From JAMQPK01 sp035937795 (GTDB lineage Bacteria; Acidobacteriota; Vicinamibacteria; Vicinamibacterales; JAMQPK01): 64,000 nt of DNA. Shown here one piece after another: positions 35,937-44,581 of this stretch (position 1 is its first letter; each line of letters begins with the position of its first letter). The translations under genes and the position numbers were made by a program. Under the pieces are notes generated by a model. The model had not been told where the DNA came from, did not search any database, and worked only from the letters and a program-made list of their open reading frames with translations. Location of the stretch: contig DASZHO010000200.1 of the NCBI GenBank assembly GCA_035937795.1, forward strand, positions 1 through 64,000, read 5' to 3'.

Positions 35937-37457
35937 TCAGATGACAATCTTTGCGATCGTGAGGAACTCCTGATCGGAGATGGGCCGCTCATTGCAGCGG
36001 CGTTGGGCCATGGCTGCGGCCGCGATCCCACCCGCCAGCGCCACCATGGATGCCGGCAGACGCAGGCACGCCGCAAGGCTGCTCAGCGCGAAAAGCGCGT
36101 CGCCACAGCCGATGGTGTCGACCACGCTCGTGCTGAGCGTGGGCAATGTGAACCGATCGCCGTGAATGCGCACCCTCGCGCCATTGGCGCCGTCGCTGAC
36201 CGATAGTTGGTCGCATTGGAGCAGCCCGGAGATCCGCTCGAGCAGTTCCGGCAATGCGAGACCCTGTTGGTGCAGACACAGTTCCGCTTCGATTCTGTTC
36301 AGGCTGTAATAATCGGCGCCCACGTACTTCGTCGGCAAATTGTACCCGTAGTTGCTCGAATTGACCTGCGCCATTGCGGCGACGAACGCGCGGCGGCCGC
36401 GCGCGAGCTGTCCATTGAGCACGGCAACGTCGAGAAGGCCGTGTCCGAAGTCGGCCAGCAGCACCAGGTCGTAATCGTCGAATGCCGGCAGCCGTTCCCG
36501 CGTGACACCCTCGAGAGCCAACTGCTTGGACTCGAACAGCGGAAAGCCCGTGTCCTTGTCCACGAACCGCGTCTTCACCAGCGGGCTCGAAGCGAGCGAC
36601 GTCACTCTCACGTTCGGCGGCACGGCCGCTTGATCGAGCGCGTTGGTAAAACAATCCACCGTGGCCGCAAAGCTCGAGAGATGCAGCGCGATGATGCCCG
36701 CGCCGCCGATCTGCCGGACCCGCGCAGTCTCGAGGCCCGCGACACAGCGCGACTTCTGCGAAATGTTCTCGACGGTGACGTCGACCCATTCGTCCACGAT
36801 TGTCTCGCCGATGAGGCAGACCCGCAGCCGTCCGGCATCGACCAGAAAGCTCTTCACCTGCTCGAGCGTGAAGCCAAACGCCGAGACGTCCCGGAACATG
36901 ACGCGGTCGTTTCGCAGCAGCGGGTTGTCCTGGACCGCTTCGGACGACGACAGCAGGAAATGCGAGAGCTTGGTCGACGAATACGTTTCGCCGGACGTGA
37001 AATGGATGCGGCCGCCGAGCGCTTCGATCAGTTCCTTCTCGTGCGAGATGTTCGACGTCTTGTCGAGGAGCAGGTTCGCGTATTCCGGGCCCTTGATGTA
37101 CACGTCCGGCTGCAGCGCACGGATGGCGTCGAGCGCCGATGGCTCATCCACGATGGCGACATAGTCAACGATTTCCAGCGCCGCGATCTGGCGCGCCCGG
37201 GCGTTCTCGTGGAGCGAGACGGCCCGCTTCTTCGCGATGTGGCTGTCGCTGGTAATCGTGACCACGAGCACGTCGCCCAGCGATTTGGCCTCTTCGAAGT
37301 GCGTGAGGTGCCCGATATGCACCAGGTCGAAGGCGCCGTGGCAGAGGATGATCTTCTTGTCGCGGAGACGCTCGCGAATCTTCGGGAGCTCCTCGAGCGT
37401 CACGATCTTGTCGCGCTGATCGACGCGATCGACGGTGCCGGTACGGCTTGGCGTCAT
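35937..37457 (-). CDS. Nucleotidyltransferase-PfkB sugar kinase fusion (HldE-like, domains reversed)
   Basis: 506 residues from ATG 37457, overlapping the previous stop by ATGA. The N-terminal half (about residues 20-150) is a cytidylyltransferase-like fold with CHGAFDLVHIGHLTHFEEAK holding the HxGH motif. The C-terminal half (about 210-490) is a PfkB/ribokinase fold with GGAGIIALHLSS, LADFGHGLLD and the catalytic VVDTIGCGDALFALSS. E. coli HldE has the kinase first and the transferase second; here the order is the opposite. It probably phosphorylates and activates a heptose or related sugar. Confidence 0.87.
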   Translation of the reverse strand: MTPSRTGTVDRVDQRDKIVTLEELPKIRERLRDKKIILCHGAFDLVHIGHLTHFEEAKSLGDVLVVTITSDSHIAKKRAVSLHENARARQIAALEIVDYVAIVDEPSALDAIRALQPDVYIKGPEYANLLLDKTSNISHEKELIEALGGRIHFTSGETYSSTKLSHFLLSSSEAVQDNPLLRNDRVMFRDVSAFGFTLEQVKSFLVDAGRLRVCLIGETIVDEWVDVTVENISQKSRCVAGLETARVRQIGGAGIIALHLSSFAATVDCFTNALDQAAVPPNVRVTSLASSPLVKTRFVDKDTGFPLFESKQLALEGVTRERLPAFDDYDLVLLADFGHGLLDVAVLNGQLARGRRAFVAAMAQVNSSNYGYNLPTKYVGADYYSLNRIEAELCLHQQGLALPELLERISGLLQCDQLSVSDGANGARVRIHGDRFTLPTLSTSVVDTIGCGDALFALSSLAACLRLPASMVALAGGIAAAAMAQRRCNERPISDQEFLTIAKIVI

Positions 37458-38167
37458 TTGCCGGCGGCTCCCCACTCGAGACCGCACAGCAGCTTCAGCG
37501 TTCGCATCACATCGATGGCATTCTTCATCCGAAAGGCCTTGCTTTCGCCGCGTTCGCGTTCGGTCAGGTCCATGGGCACCTCGATGAACGTTTTCGTCAG
37601 GCGCAGAGCCCTGACGAGCACTTCCGCCTGGAAGCCATAACCGGTCGACTGGATCGTCAGGCTCTTCAGTACTCCGGCTCGGTGAATCTGCAGGCCGTTA
37701 TAGTACTTCAGTCGGCGGCCGGTGATCACATTCACGATGAACGTGAACGTCTTGGAGATGACCGTCCGCATCAGCGGGCGCGAATGCCACATATCGCGCG
37801 TGTAGCCGATGATGATGTCGGCATCTCCGACGTGAGCAAATAGCTCGCCGAGCGTCGCCGCGCCCCAGGCGTTGTCGCCGTGGACCATGACTGCGTGGGC
37901 GAGCGACGCGGCCTCCACGCCGCGGCGGTACGACCAGCCGAAGCCCATGTTCCGTTCGTTCTTCAACAGCTGTACGTTCGAGAAGCGAGACAAAGACGAC
38001 GCCACGAGATCGGCGGTATTGTCGCGGCTGCCGTCGTCGATCACCAGGATCTCATAGGGAAGCGATAACGGCGCCAGCGCCGTTGTGACGTTCTCGAGAG
38101 TCGCCAGGATGTTTTCGTACTCGTTGTACGCGGGAATGATCACGGACAGGGACCGTGCCTGGTTCAT
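37454..38167 (-). CDS. Glycosyltransferase family 2 (DPM1/PglC-like)
   Basis: 237 residues from ATG 38167. It has the GT-A start LSVIIPAYNEYENILATLEN, LVIDDGSRDNTADLV, and the HGDNAW metal site. No C-terminal membrane helices are obvious, so it resembles dolichyl-phosphate-mannose-synthase-type enzymes that load a polyprenyl phosphate with sugar. This product is what the many membrane transferases of the window would need as donor. It is the first gene of the six-gene operon, whose genes overlap or nearly touch down to 32293. Confidence 0.88.
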   Translation of the reverse strand: MNQARSLSVIIPAYNEYENILATLENVTTALAPLSLPYEILVIDDGSRDNTADLVASSLSRFSNVQLLKNERNMGFGWSYRRGVEAASLAHAVMVHGDNAWGAATLGELFAHVGDADIIIGYTRDMWHSRPLMRTVISKTFTFIVNVITGRRLKYYNGLQIHRAGVLKSLTIQSTGYGFQAEVLVRALRLTKTFIEVPMDLTERERGESKAFRMKNAIDVMRTLKLLCGLEWGAAGK

Positions 38168-38303
38168 ATGTCAAATACGACACGATAGCACAGGGCGTCG
38201 CCGTTCCTTGATTCAAACGCGGGCGTTGTGCCACGCTCTCCGGCACGTGAATAGGTTTCCGCGGCGCTTTTGATATCGCAATGACTGTCGTACGCCAGCG
38301 GAA

Positions 38304-41057
38304 ATGCTGACGCGATGCCGGCTGCCGCTGCTGACTCTGCTGACCGGCCTTGTCTTCTGGGCGGCGTCAGGAATCGTGCGTCCGGCCCTGCACGCGGGTG
38401 ACGGCCTCTCGGCGCGGTATTACGACAATCCAAACTGGAGTGGCTGGCCGGTCTTTTCTGCCGTCGACGCCGAGCCATCGACGGCGCAGATCAGGCGCCG
38501 CTGGCACGATACGCCGCCGGCGGCGTTCAGTGTCATCTGGACGGGCTATCTGAGCGTGGCGCGGACCGGTTTCTACAAGTTCGCCACGACGTCCGATGAT
38601 GGCTCGCGTTTGTTCATCGATGACCAGCTGATTGTCGACAACGCCGGTGCTCACGCGAACACCATGCGGTCTGGAGGCGTGCGGTTGAACGCAGGCGCGC
38701 ACCAGGTCCGCCTGGAATTCTTCCAGGCCGGCGGTGATTTCGGTCTGAATTGGTCCTGGGCTCGCGACACCGGCAGCTTCAGGAGTATCCCTGCCTGGGC
38801 GCTTTCGCAGCGGCGAGTGCATTACCGGACAGTGGCGGCCGCACACCTGGTCGATCTTGCCCGTTCAGTCGCTCCTTTCGTGGTGCTCTTCGGAGCCATC
38901 TGGTGTGTGGTCGTCATTCTCGATCGTGCTGCAGGAGTCACCGCCCTCGAGACAGGTTTGTTCGCTGCGGCGGGATATGCCCTCCCCCTTCTCCTCATCT
39001 TCCATTCGATCGGATTCTGGGGCCGCGGCATCGTGGATCAAGAAGGAGAAGGATTCGTCCTGAACTATCTGGCCAAGCGACCGCTCTTCGCGACCATTTT
39101 CGACCCGCGCCTGACGGAATATGGCTCGTTTCAGGCTCGTGAACTGAGCTACCTCTTCGACTATGTCGATGCCAGGGTGTTCGCGGCGTTGCTCGACCGG
39201 CACGTTCTGTCCTTCATTCCTGTCAGCGGCGCGCTCGGTATCATTGCGGCTGCCGCGATCTATCTCTACGGCAGCCGCAAAGTCCTCCGCCTCGACGGCA
39301 TCACCGCTGGTCTGCTGCTTTCGGTCTTCCTGAGTTCCATCGTCACGCAGGCATCGACGGCAGTCCTATATCGCTCGGCGAAAATTGTGCTCACGGTCGC
39401 GCTTCTCGCGTTTCTGTTTCAGTTGACGTATCTGCTTCGCGAGAACGGGACGCGGCGCAGGTCGGTGGGGCAGCTCGCAAGCCTGTTCCTCCTCGGGTTC
39501 GTGATGTCGGTGAGCGATCGACAGGGCTTCTTCTATCTCGTGACCGCGACGGGAATCGTCGCAATCTTGTGGATGAAGCAGGACATCCAGGCCGGGCACT
39601 CGCAAAGCAGGTACCGATGGGTCGTTGCGACTGGTGTGTGCGCGATCGCCACCGCGATCCTCTACAACAACCTGCTCGCACCAGTGATCATTCGGTGGAC
39701 GAACGGGTACGGGCCTGACTTCTCGTATCAGCACATTCCCTTCAGCCGGCTCGACTGGACGCTGACTCAACACGCCTTTCAGATGTTTACGGCGCAGGTG
39801 AGCTTCTTCTTCGGCAATGCGCCCTTCATCGTCGTGTGCGCCGTGGGCCTCGCGTTTGGCGTCGGCTCCAACAGGCGGCTCTTGGCAAGCGATGCCCTTC
39901 TTGTGCTGCTGGCTTCTTCTGCAGCGTTGGTCGGGCTCCTCGGCCTGATGATCATGCGTCATCCTCCTGTGTACACAATCCCCGATCACGCGCTCTGGTA
40001 CTACACACTGACCATGCAGGCCGTCCTCCTGTTTGGCGCCACGCTGTGCGTCAGCCAGGCAAACGGTGCGCGCGACGGGGGGAGAAACCTTGTAGTCTAC
40101 GTGCTGTTGATGCTGATGATCGTCAGCAATGTCTTGCATTACGAGGCGCAGCGGAAGGTGATGATCGACTCCATGGAGTGGCTCGGGAGTCAGTACGTCT
40201 CATCACAGAGTCTGTCGCGGCAGTTTGAGGCTACGGAGGGCGGCGAATCGGCCGGCGCCTCGTCGCGGTCGTGGATTCGGCTTGGCCCCGCTGGCGCAAC
40301 TGCCGAGCTGCCGATTCAACAAACAGATTTTCTCGAGATTGTTCGAGTCGCGCACGCCACGCTCGTGGGCCGGCTGCCGCTGGCAGATGCTGGTGGTCCC
40401 TACTGGCGCAAGCTCGGTGCCTTTCTGGCCGGCCCGACCTCGCCGTTGAACGACCCCGCCCAGATCCCGCCGGTCGTGGAAGCATTCCAGTCGATTGGCA
40501 TTCGCCAGATCGTGCTGGAGCGAGATCGCTATCAAAATCCGGAGCTGGCACAGGAAACCGCCGAGGCCGCGCTGGCGGCAACCGGGTCGATCCTCAGGAC
40601 GTGGGACGATGGCAGAGTACTGACTCTCGATCTTGTGAATGATCGCGTGGCATGGCCGGATGAGCAGGTCTCGCGCCGTATTCCCCCGCGCGAGTTACAG
40701 GTTACCGCCCGGACAGACTCGATCCGGATCGACCTCGATCGACCCCACGCTGTGCGCAGTATCCGCATCGAGCTCACGGAACGAGATCTCGTTGGCTACC
40801 CGCGCACGCTGATCTACCCGCACACGCTCAGCATCGAATCAGTTGACGGGGCGCAGGTTCGAACGCTGACGAATGCGAGTCCGCTCGGGGCAGTCATGAG
40901 GGCCCTGCTCATGCAGCCCGTGCCGGCGTCGATAGAGATCGGACTGCCGCCAAACCGCTGTGGGACGCTCGTGCTGCGGCAGACCGGTCAAGACCGCTCG
41001 TGGAACTGGACTGCCCACGAGTTGATGTTGTTCGAGACAGACGAAAAAGCGCAGTAG
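38304..41057 (+). CDS. PA14 domain fused to a polytopic membrane protein
   Basis: 917 residues from ATG 38304. After a signal helix (residues 7-24) comes a PA14-like domain at about 32-160: GDGLSARYYDNPNWSGWP, FATTSDDGSRLFIDDQLIVD and VRLEFFQAGGDFGLNWSWAR. About ten membrane helices follow to residue 620, then a soluble, beta-rich tail of about 270 residues. It matches the order in the 12614 protein but is not close in its membrane part. It may be a glycosyltransferase or polymerase with a sugar-binding module. It is divergent from the 38167 operon, with 136 bases between. Confidence 0.82.
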   Translation: MLTRCRLPLLTLLTGLVFWAASGIVRPALHAGDGLSARYYDNPNWSGWPVFSAVDAEPSTAQIRRRWHDTPPAAFSVIWTGYLSVARTGFYKFATTSDDGSRLFIDDQLIVDNAGAHANTMRSGGVRLNAGAHQVRLEFFQAGGDFGLNWSWARDTGSFRSIPAWALSQRRVHYRTVAAAHLVDLARSVAPFVVLFGAIWCVVVILDRAAGVTALETGLFAAAGYALPLLLIFHSIGFWGRGIVDQEGEGFVLNYLAKRPLFATIFDPRLTEYGSFQARELSYLFDYVDARVFAALLDRHVLSFIPVSGALGIIAAAAIYLYGSRKVLRLDGITAGLLLSVFLSSIVTQASTAVLYRSAKIVLTVALLAFLFQLTYLLRENGTRRRSVGQLASLFLLGFVMSVSDRQGFFYLVTATGIVAILWMKQDIQAGHSQSRYRWVVATGVCAIATAILYNNLLAPVIIRWTNGYGPDFSYQHIPFSRLDWTLTQHAFQMFTAQVSFFFGNAPFIVVCAVGLAFGVGSNRRLLASDALLVLLASSAALVGLLGLMIMRHPPVYTIPDHALWYYTLTMQAVLLFGATLCVSQANGARDGGRNLVVYVLLMLMIVSNVLHYEAQRKVMIDSMEWLGSQYVSSQSLSRQFEATEGGESAGASSRSWIRLGPAGATAELPIQQTDFLEIVRVAHATLVGRLPLADAGGPYWRKLGAFLAGPTSPLNDPAQIPPVVEAFQSIGIRQIVLERDRYQNPELAQETAEAALAATGSILRTWDDGRVLTLDLVNDRVAWPDEQVSRRIPPRELQVTARTDSIRIDLDRPHAVRSIRIELTERDLVGYPRTLIYPHTLSIESVDGAQVRTLTNASPLGAVMRALLMQPVPASIEIGLPPNRCGTLVLRQTGQDRSWNWTAHELMLFETDEKAQ

Positions 41058-41202
41058 CCCGGCGTGTGGGAGCCACACCCGCCCGAGGCTGTGCTATAGT
41101 AGTTGACGCTCGTTCTGCCCGGGATTGTTCCGGCCCAGGTCCCCAGCCTGGCTTGGTAAAGCGTTTCCACCCTGCATCCGATAGTCAGAAGCACAACCAT
41201 CG

Positions 41203-42360
41203 ATGAAAAACGTCTTGTGTCTCCTCGTCGCATTCGCCGCCTTTTCAGCGTTCGCCGGCTGCAGCTTCCAACATTCGAGTAGTTCGCTGCTCCCAACGAA
41301 TCCGTCCAGTCTGCCGAGCGCAAGTATCGCGGCCACCATGCCGGCCACCCCGGTCACCGTGTCGTCGGAACCGTCGCTGATGGGCAATTGGGCTTCCCAG
41401 AGCATCGCCGCACCGAACCCCAAATCCTGCAGCAACTTTCAGTGGAGCGTGACAAGCCAGACGACGGCATCGCTCAGCGGCACTTTTTCAGCCGTGTGCG
41501 CCGGTGGCGTGACCATCTCCGGCACGGCTTCGGGGCAGTTGGTCAACACCACAACCGTGCCAATCACGGTCACCGGAAACGCGAGTCTGCCGGCATTCCC
41601 GTCCTGTCCGTTTTCGCTGAGCGGCACGGGTACGATTGAAGACAGCGGCAATACGCTCACCGTGCCGTACACCGGCACGACATGTCTCGGCCCCGTGAGC
41701 GGCACTGAAAGGTTGCACCGGCCGCAGCCCGCAACACCGGTTGTGATCCAGGCCCCGGTCCTCGTTGCGCCCGAGCCGAACGCGATGGTCACGACCCTCC
41801 AGCCGCAGCTTGCCGTGACGGATGCCGTTCGCACGGGTCCGGCAGGTGCCGTGACGTACCTCTTCGAAGTCGCAACCGACGCACCGTTCTCGAACAAGAT
41901 AGGGTCGTGGATGACTGCGGAACAACCAGGTCAGACGACCTTCATCGTGCCCCAGCCCCTCGCAAGCAACACGGTCTACTACTGGCACGTCCAGGCGCAC
42001 GACCCGGCGACGGCCGGTCCGTGGTCGGCGACCCAAGGCTTCCAAACACCGGCGCCGGCGCCCCCGCCGCCACCTGCCGTGCTCTTCGATCATGCGTGGA
42101 CTGGCACCGTCGAGCTCCAGCTGCGGGCGCTGCTCGCGAGTGGCCTCGCCAGACCTGACGGTTCGAACGGCCAGGCCGTGGTCGACAGGCTGAACGCGAT
42201 GGGTGGGATCTACGCGGGTGCTGAGTTCCAGCCGCATCACAACGGGGTGGGCGACCCGACGTACGGCTTCGGATGGTTCTACGTTTCGTACGTCCCGGTC
42301 GGCGCCGGGACGAATTTGTATCAGATCATCGAGTTTGGAACGCCTCCACCAGGGGACTAG
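41203..42360 (+). CDS. Lipoprotein with one Ig/fibronectin-like repeat and the conserved C-terminal domain
   Basis: 385 residues from ATG 41203. The lipobox is AFAGC. A beta-rich N-terminal domain (residues 60-175, four Cys residues, likely disulfides) replaces the first repeat seen in the 29188 protein; one YYWHVQA repeat follows at about 180-280, then a Pro-rich linker. The last 80 residues are nearly the same as in 29188 (LLASGLARPDGSNGQAVVD, FQPHHNG, GFGWFYVSYVP). Its 3' end overlaps the convergent O-antigen ligase by 35 bases. Function unknown. Confidence 0.8.
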   Translation: MKNVLCLLVAFAAFSAFAGCSFQHSSSSLLPTNPSSLPSASIAATMPATPVTVSSEPSLMGNWASQSIAAPNPKSCSNFQWSVTSQTTASLSGTFSAVCAGGVTISGTASGQLVNTTTVPITVTGNASLPAFPSCPFSLSGTGTIEDSGNTLTVPYTGTTCLGPVSGTERLHRPQPATPVVIQAPVLVAPEPNAMVTTLQPQLAVTDAVRTGPAGAVTYLFEVATDAPFSNKIGSWMTAEQPGQTTFIVPQPLASNTVYYWHVQAHDPATAGPWSATQGFQTPAPAPPPPPAVLFDHAWTGTVELQLRALLASGLARPDGSNGQAVVDRLNAMGGIYAGAEFQPHHNGVGDPTYGFGWFYVSYVPVGAGTNLYQIIEFGTPPPGD

Positions 42361-43537
42361 ACCTCACTTGCGTCTGGACCTCCAGGGCATGCTCCGCCGC
42401 GTAAGGCAGCGTGACGAGCACGAGAAACAACATCAGGAATTCCGAGTCGCCGAAATTGTATTCGAACAATCCGGCGGCCAACATCGCCGCCAGGGCTGCC
42501 ACTGCGGCGGCTGGAAACATCGGCTCTGCTGCGCGTCGTAGTTTTTTCGTCAGATCCAGAGCCAGCGAGAGCACGAACCACAGCCAGGCGCCAAGAGCGG
42601 GCAAGCCCCGCTCGGCCGCGATCTGGACCAGCACGTTGTGGAGATGCTGGTTGTTGTGGAAAGGATCGGTCGGGGCACGGTATTCAGCGTAACGTTCCTC
42701 GACCATGTTGGGGCCAAGGCCCACCAGCGGATGCGCCGCGACCATGCGCGCCCCCTCGCGCAGCATGGCGATCCGTTCGATATTGGTCACATCTACGGGA
42801 TCGAAGATCGAATAGAAGCGATGCGTGACGCCGTGGGGGGCGAGCGCGAAGAACGCCGCCGCCAGAAATGGAAGGACGACGAGCAGCCGGACGTCCTTCA
42901 GGCTGAGTAACACTCCGAGTCCGGCGAGCGTCCCAATCCAGGCGCTGCGGGTAAAGGTCAGCGTCAGGGCGACGAGCAGCAGCGACAGACTCAGCGCCGG
43001 CCAGAGTCGCCGTCGGCCGAACAACAGCTGGGCGGCCGCCGCGCAAACGACGAGCATCATCAGCCCGGAGTAGGTCATGTAGTGGCCCATGACGCCGTGG
43101 GGTCTCCGGGCCAGATTGTCGTATCCCATCAGGGCGTACTGCAGAATTCCGATCGTCGCGCTGGCCGCGCCCACGACAATGATCACCGTGAGCACCGCCC
43201 TGGCGCGCCGTCCTCTGGCAAGCTGATACACCGCCGGGACCACCAGAAAGAGCACAAGCTGCTTGCACGCCATGAGGCTCACGCGCGGGTCGCTGGAGAA
43301 ACCGGTCGACACCACCGTCGCGACAGCGTAGGCAATCAGCGGAACGAACATCGCCGGGGCCTCGATTCGCCGGCGTTCCCCGAACAGCCAGATCACCCAG
43401 AGCACGAGCAGCACCGCCAGCAGGAGTTCTGCGGCAGCAATCGAGACCTGGACCGCCGCCGCGAAACCGAGGAGCACCCCGGCCCTCGCGAGCTCGAATC
43501 TGTCCTGATAAGGCGCGTCTGTGTTGGCTGTGTGCAT
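42326..43537 (-). CDS. O-antigen ligase (WaaL/Wzy-like) family membrane protein
   Basis: 403 residues from ATG 43537 (a TTG three bases upstream is less likely). Ten to twelve helices are present. The large periplasmic loop near residues 240-300 contains HPLVGLGPNMVEERY and DPFHNNQHLHNVLVQI, the H-x-H-N-type motif of the Wzy_C domain. Members ligate O-antigen to lipid A-core or polymerise repeat units. Its end overlaps the lipoprotein gene on the other strand. It is the only clear ligase or polymerase in the window. Confidence 0.9.
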   Translation of the reverse strand: MHTANTDAPYQDRFELARAGVLLGFAAAVQVSIAAAELLLAVLLVLWVIWLFGERRRIEAPAMFVPLIAYAVATVVSTGFSSDPRVSLMACKQLVLFLVVPAVYQLARGRRARAVLTVIIVVGAASATIGILQYALMGYDNLARRPHGVMGHYMTYSGLMMLVVCAAAAQLLFGRRRLWPALSLSLLLVALTLTFTRSAWIGTLAGLGVLLSLKDVRLLVVLPFLAAAFFALAPHGVTHRFYSIFDPVDVTNIERIAMLREGARMVAAHPLVGLGPNMVEERYAEYRAPTDPFHNNQHLHNVLVQIAAERGLPALGAWLWFVLSLALDLTKKLRRAAEPMFPAAAVAALAAMLAAGLFEYNFGDSEFLMLFLVLVTLPYAAEHALEVQTQVRSSPLVEAFQTR

Positions 43538-43564
43538 CAAATCCTGGGTTCAACCCGTATTGGC

Positions 43565-44548
43565 TCAGTCCGGCGAGGCCGATGGGATCGGCTGCGGCGC
43601 GGGCCCGAGGTAGTAGAGAGCCCCGGGAAGGTTGGCGAGAATCCCCAGCGCCACAAAGAGCACCGAGAGCGCGAACGCCTCGGCGCCGGACGTGCCGGCT
43701 CGCCTGAACAGCCAGACGAACGCCGCCTGACTCGTACCGATGCCATTGGCGGTGATCGGCAGGAACATGATCAGAAGAATCAGCGGAATGAAGGCGAAAT
43801 AGGTGAGGCTGGGCTGCTGAATCCCGAGCGCCACTCCGAGGTAATACGCCTGGAGCACGCGCAGGATTTGCACGGTCACCGAGCCGACGAGCACCGCGCT
43901 GAGCGCGTCGTGGTGCTTCGCATACCGTCTGATAGAGGCAATCAGCGAGCCCGCCGCCTGGCGCAGCCGCACCCACGGAATTCGCGCAAACAGGAGTTCC
44001 GCGAACGCATCGGCCGCGTTGCTGAAAATCAGCAGCGCCGCAATCACGCACGCGGCGCTCGTGACGCCCAGCGCCAGCATCACGCCGGGGTTCGCAGCCA
44101 GATCGCGGGCGATGGCCAGGCCGGCCAGCGCCATGATCAACACCGACAGGACGCCGAGCATCCGGTCCACGAAGACCGACGCCATGGCGTCGGCGATGGG
44201 AACGCGGTGATTGGACAGGCTGTACGCGCGAACGGCGTCGCCGCCGATACTCGCCGGCAGAAATGTCCCGACGAACGTGCTGACAAAGAAAATTCGAAGC
44301 ACGGCGCGCCATGGGGGAAAGTGCCCTCCTTCGAGCGGCCGCAGGAGGACAAACCAGCGATACGCCATCAACGTGCGATCGGCGAGAACCAGCAGAACCG
44401 CGACGAGCAGTGGCGCGACCGAGGCTTGCGTGCAGATCCGCCACACATCCTGGGGATTGCTTTTCCAGAGGGTGTAGCCGACAAGAACAGCCGCGAAGAT
44501 GAGGCGAGAAATACCGTTGAGGGTTGGCCGCTTCACACGCCGCCGCAT
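43565..44548 (-). CDS. Lysylphosphatidylglycerol synthase-like transmembrane protein (UPF0104)
   Basis: 327 residues with about eight helices. The family signatures are FFVSTFVGTFLPASIGGDAVRAY, split over the fourth helix, and FLPITANGIGTSQAAF near residue 265. Members (LPG_synthase_TM, AglD-like) are often found in glycan loci, where they are thought to help move or transfer lipid-linked groups. The exact role is unknown. It is divergent from the GT4 gene at 44582 with only 33 bases between the starts. Confidence 0.88.
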   Translation of the reverse strand: MRRRVKRPTLNGISRLIFAAVLVGYTLWKSNPQDVWRICTQASVAPLLVAVLLVLADRTLMAYRWFVLLRPLEGGHFPPWRAVLRIFFVSTFVGTFLPASIGGDAVRAYSLSNHRVPIADAMASVFVDRMLGVLSVLIMALAGLAIARDLAANPGVMLALGVTSAACVIAALLIFSNAADAFAELLFARIPWVRLRQAAGSLIASIRRYAKHHDALSAVLVGSVTVQILRVLQAYYLGVALGIQQPSLTYFAFIPLILLIMFLPITANGIGTSQAAFVWLFRRAGTSGAEAFALSVLFVALGILANLPGALYYLGPAPQPIPSASPD

Positions 44549-44567
44549 AGTAGCACGAAACCTGGGC

Positions 44568-44573
44568 TACAAT
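44568..44573 (+). promoter_or_regulatory. TACAAT -10 hexamer, probable leaderless start
   Basis: TACAAT lies eight bases before the ATG at 44582, in a 33-base divergent gap. The transcript would begin at or next to the ATG. No ribosome-binding site is present before this ATG, in keeping with leaderless translation. Confidence 0.35.
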
Positions 44574-44581
44574 CGGCGTGG

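Noticed and set aside
41102..41202. Promoter with TTGACG at 41103 before the third lipoprotein
   Set aside because: No -10 at acceptable spacing; the TATAGT at 41095 lies upstream of it and has no -35. Not enough to annotate.
43082..44581. 500-codon extension upstream of the GT4 gene at 44582
   Set aside because: It is antisense to both the O-antigen ligase and the LPG-synthase-like gene, and the GT4 family start is exactly at MHILMIAPEP.
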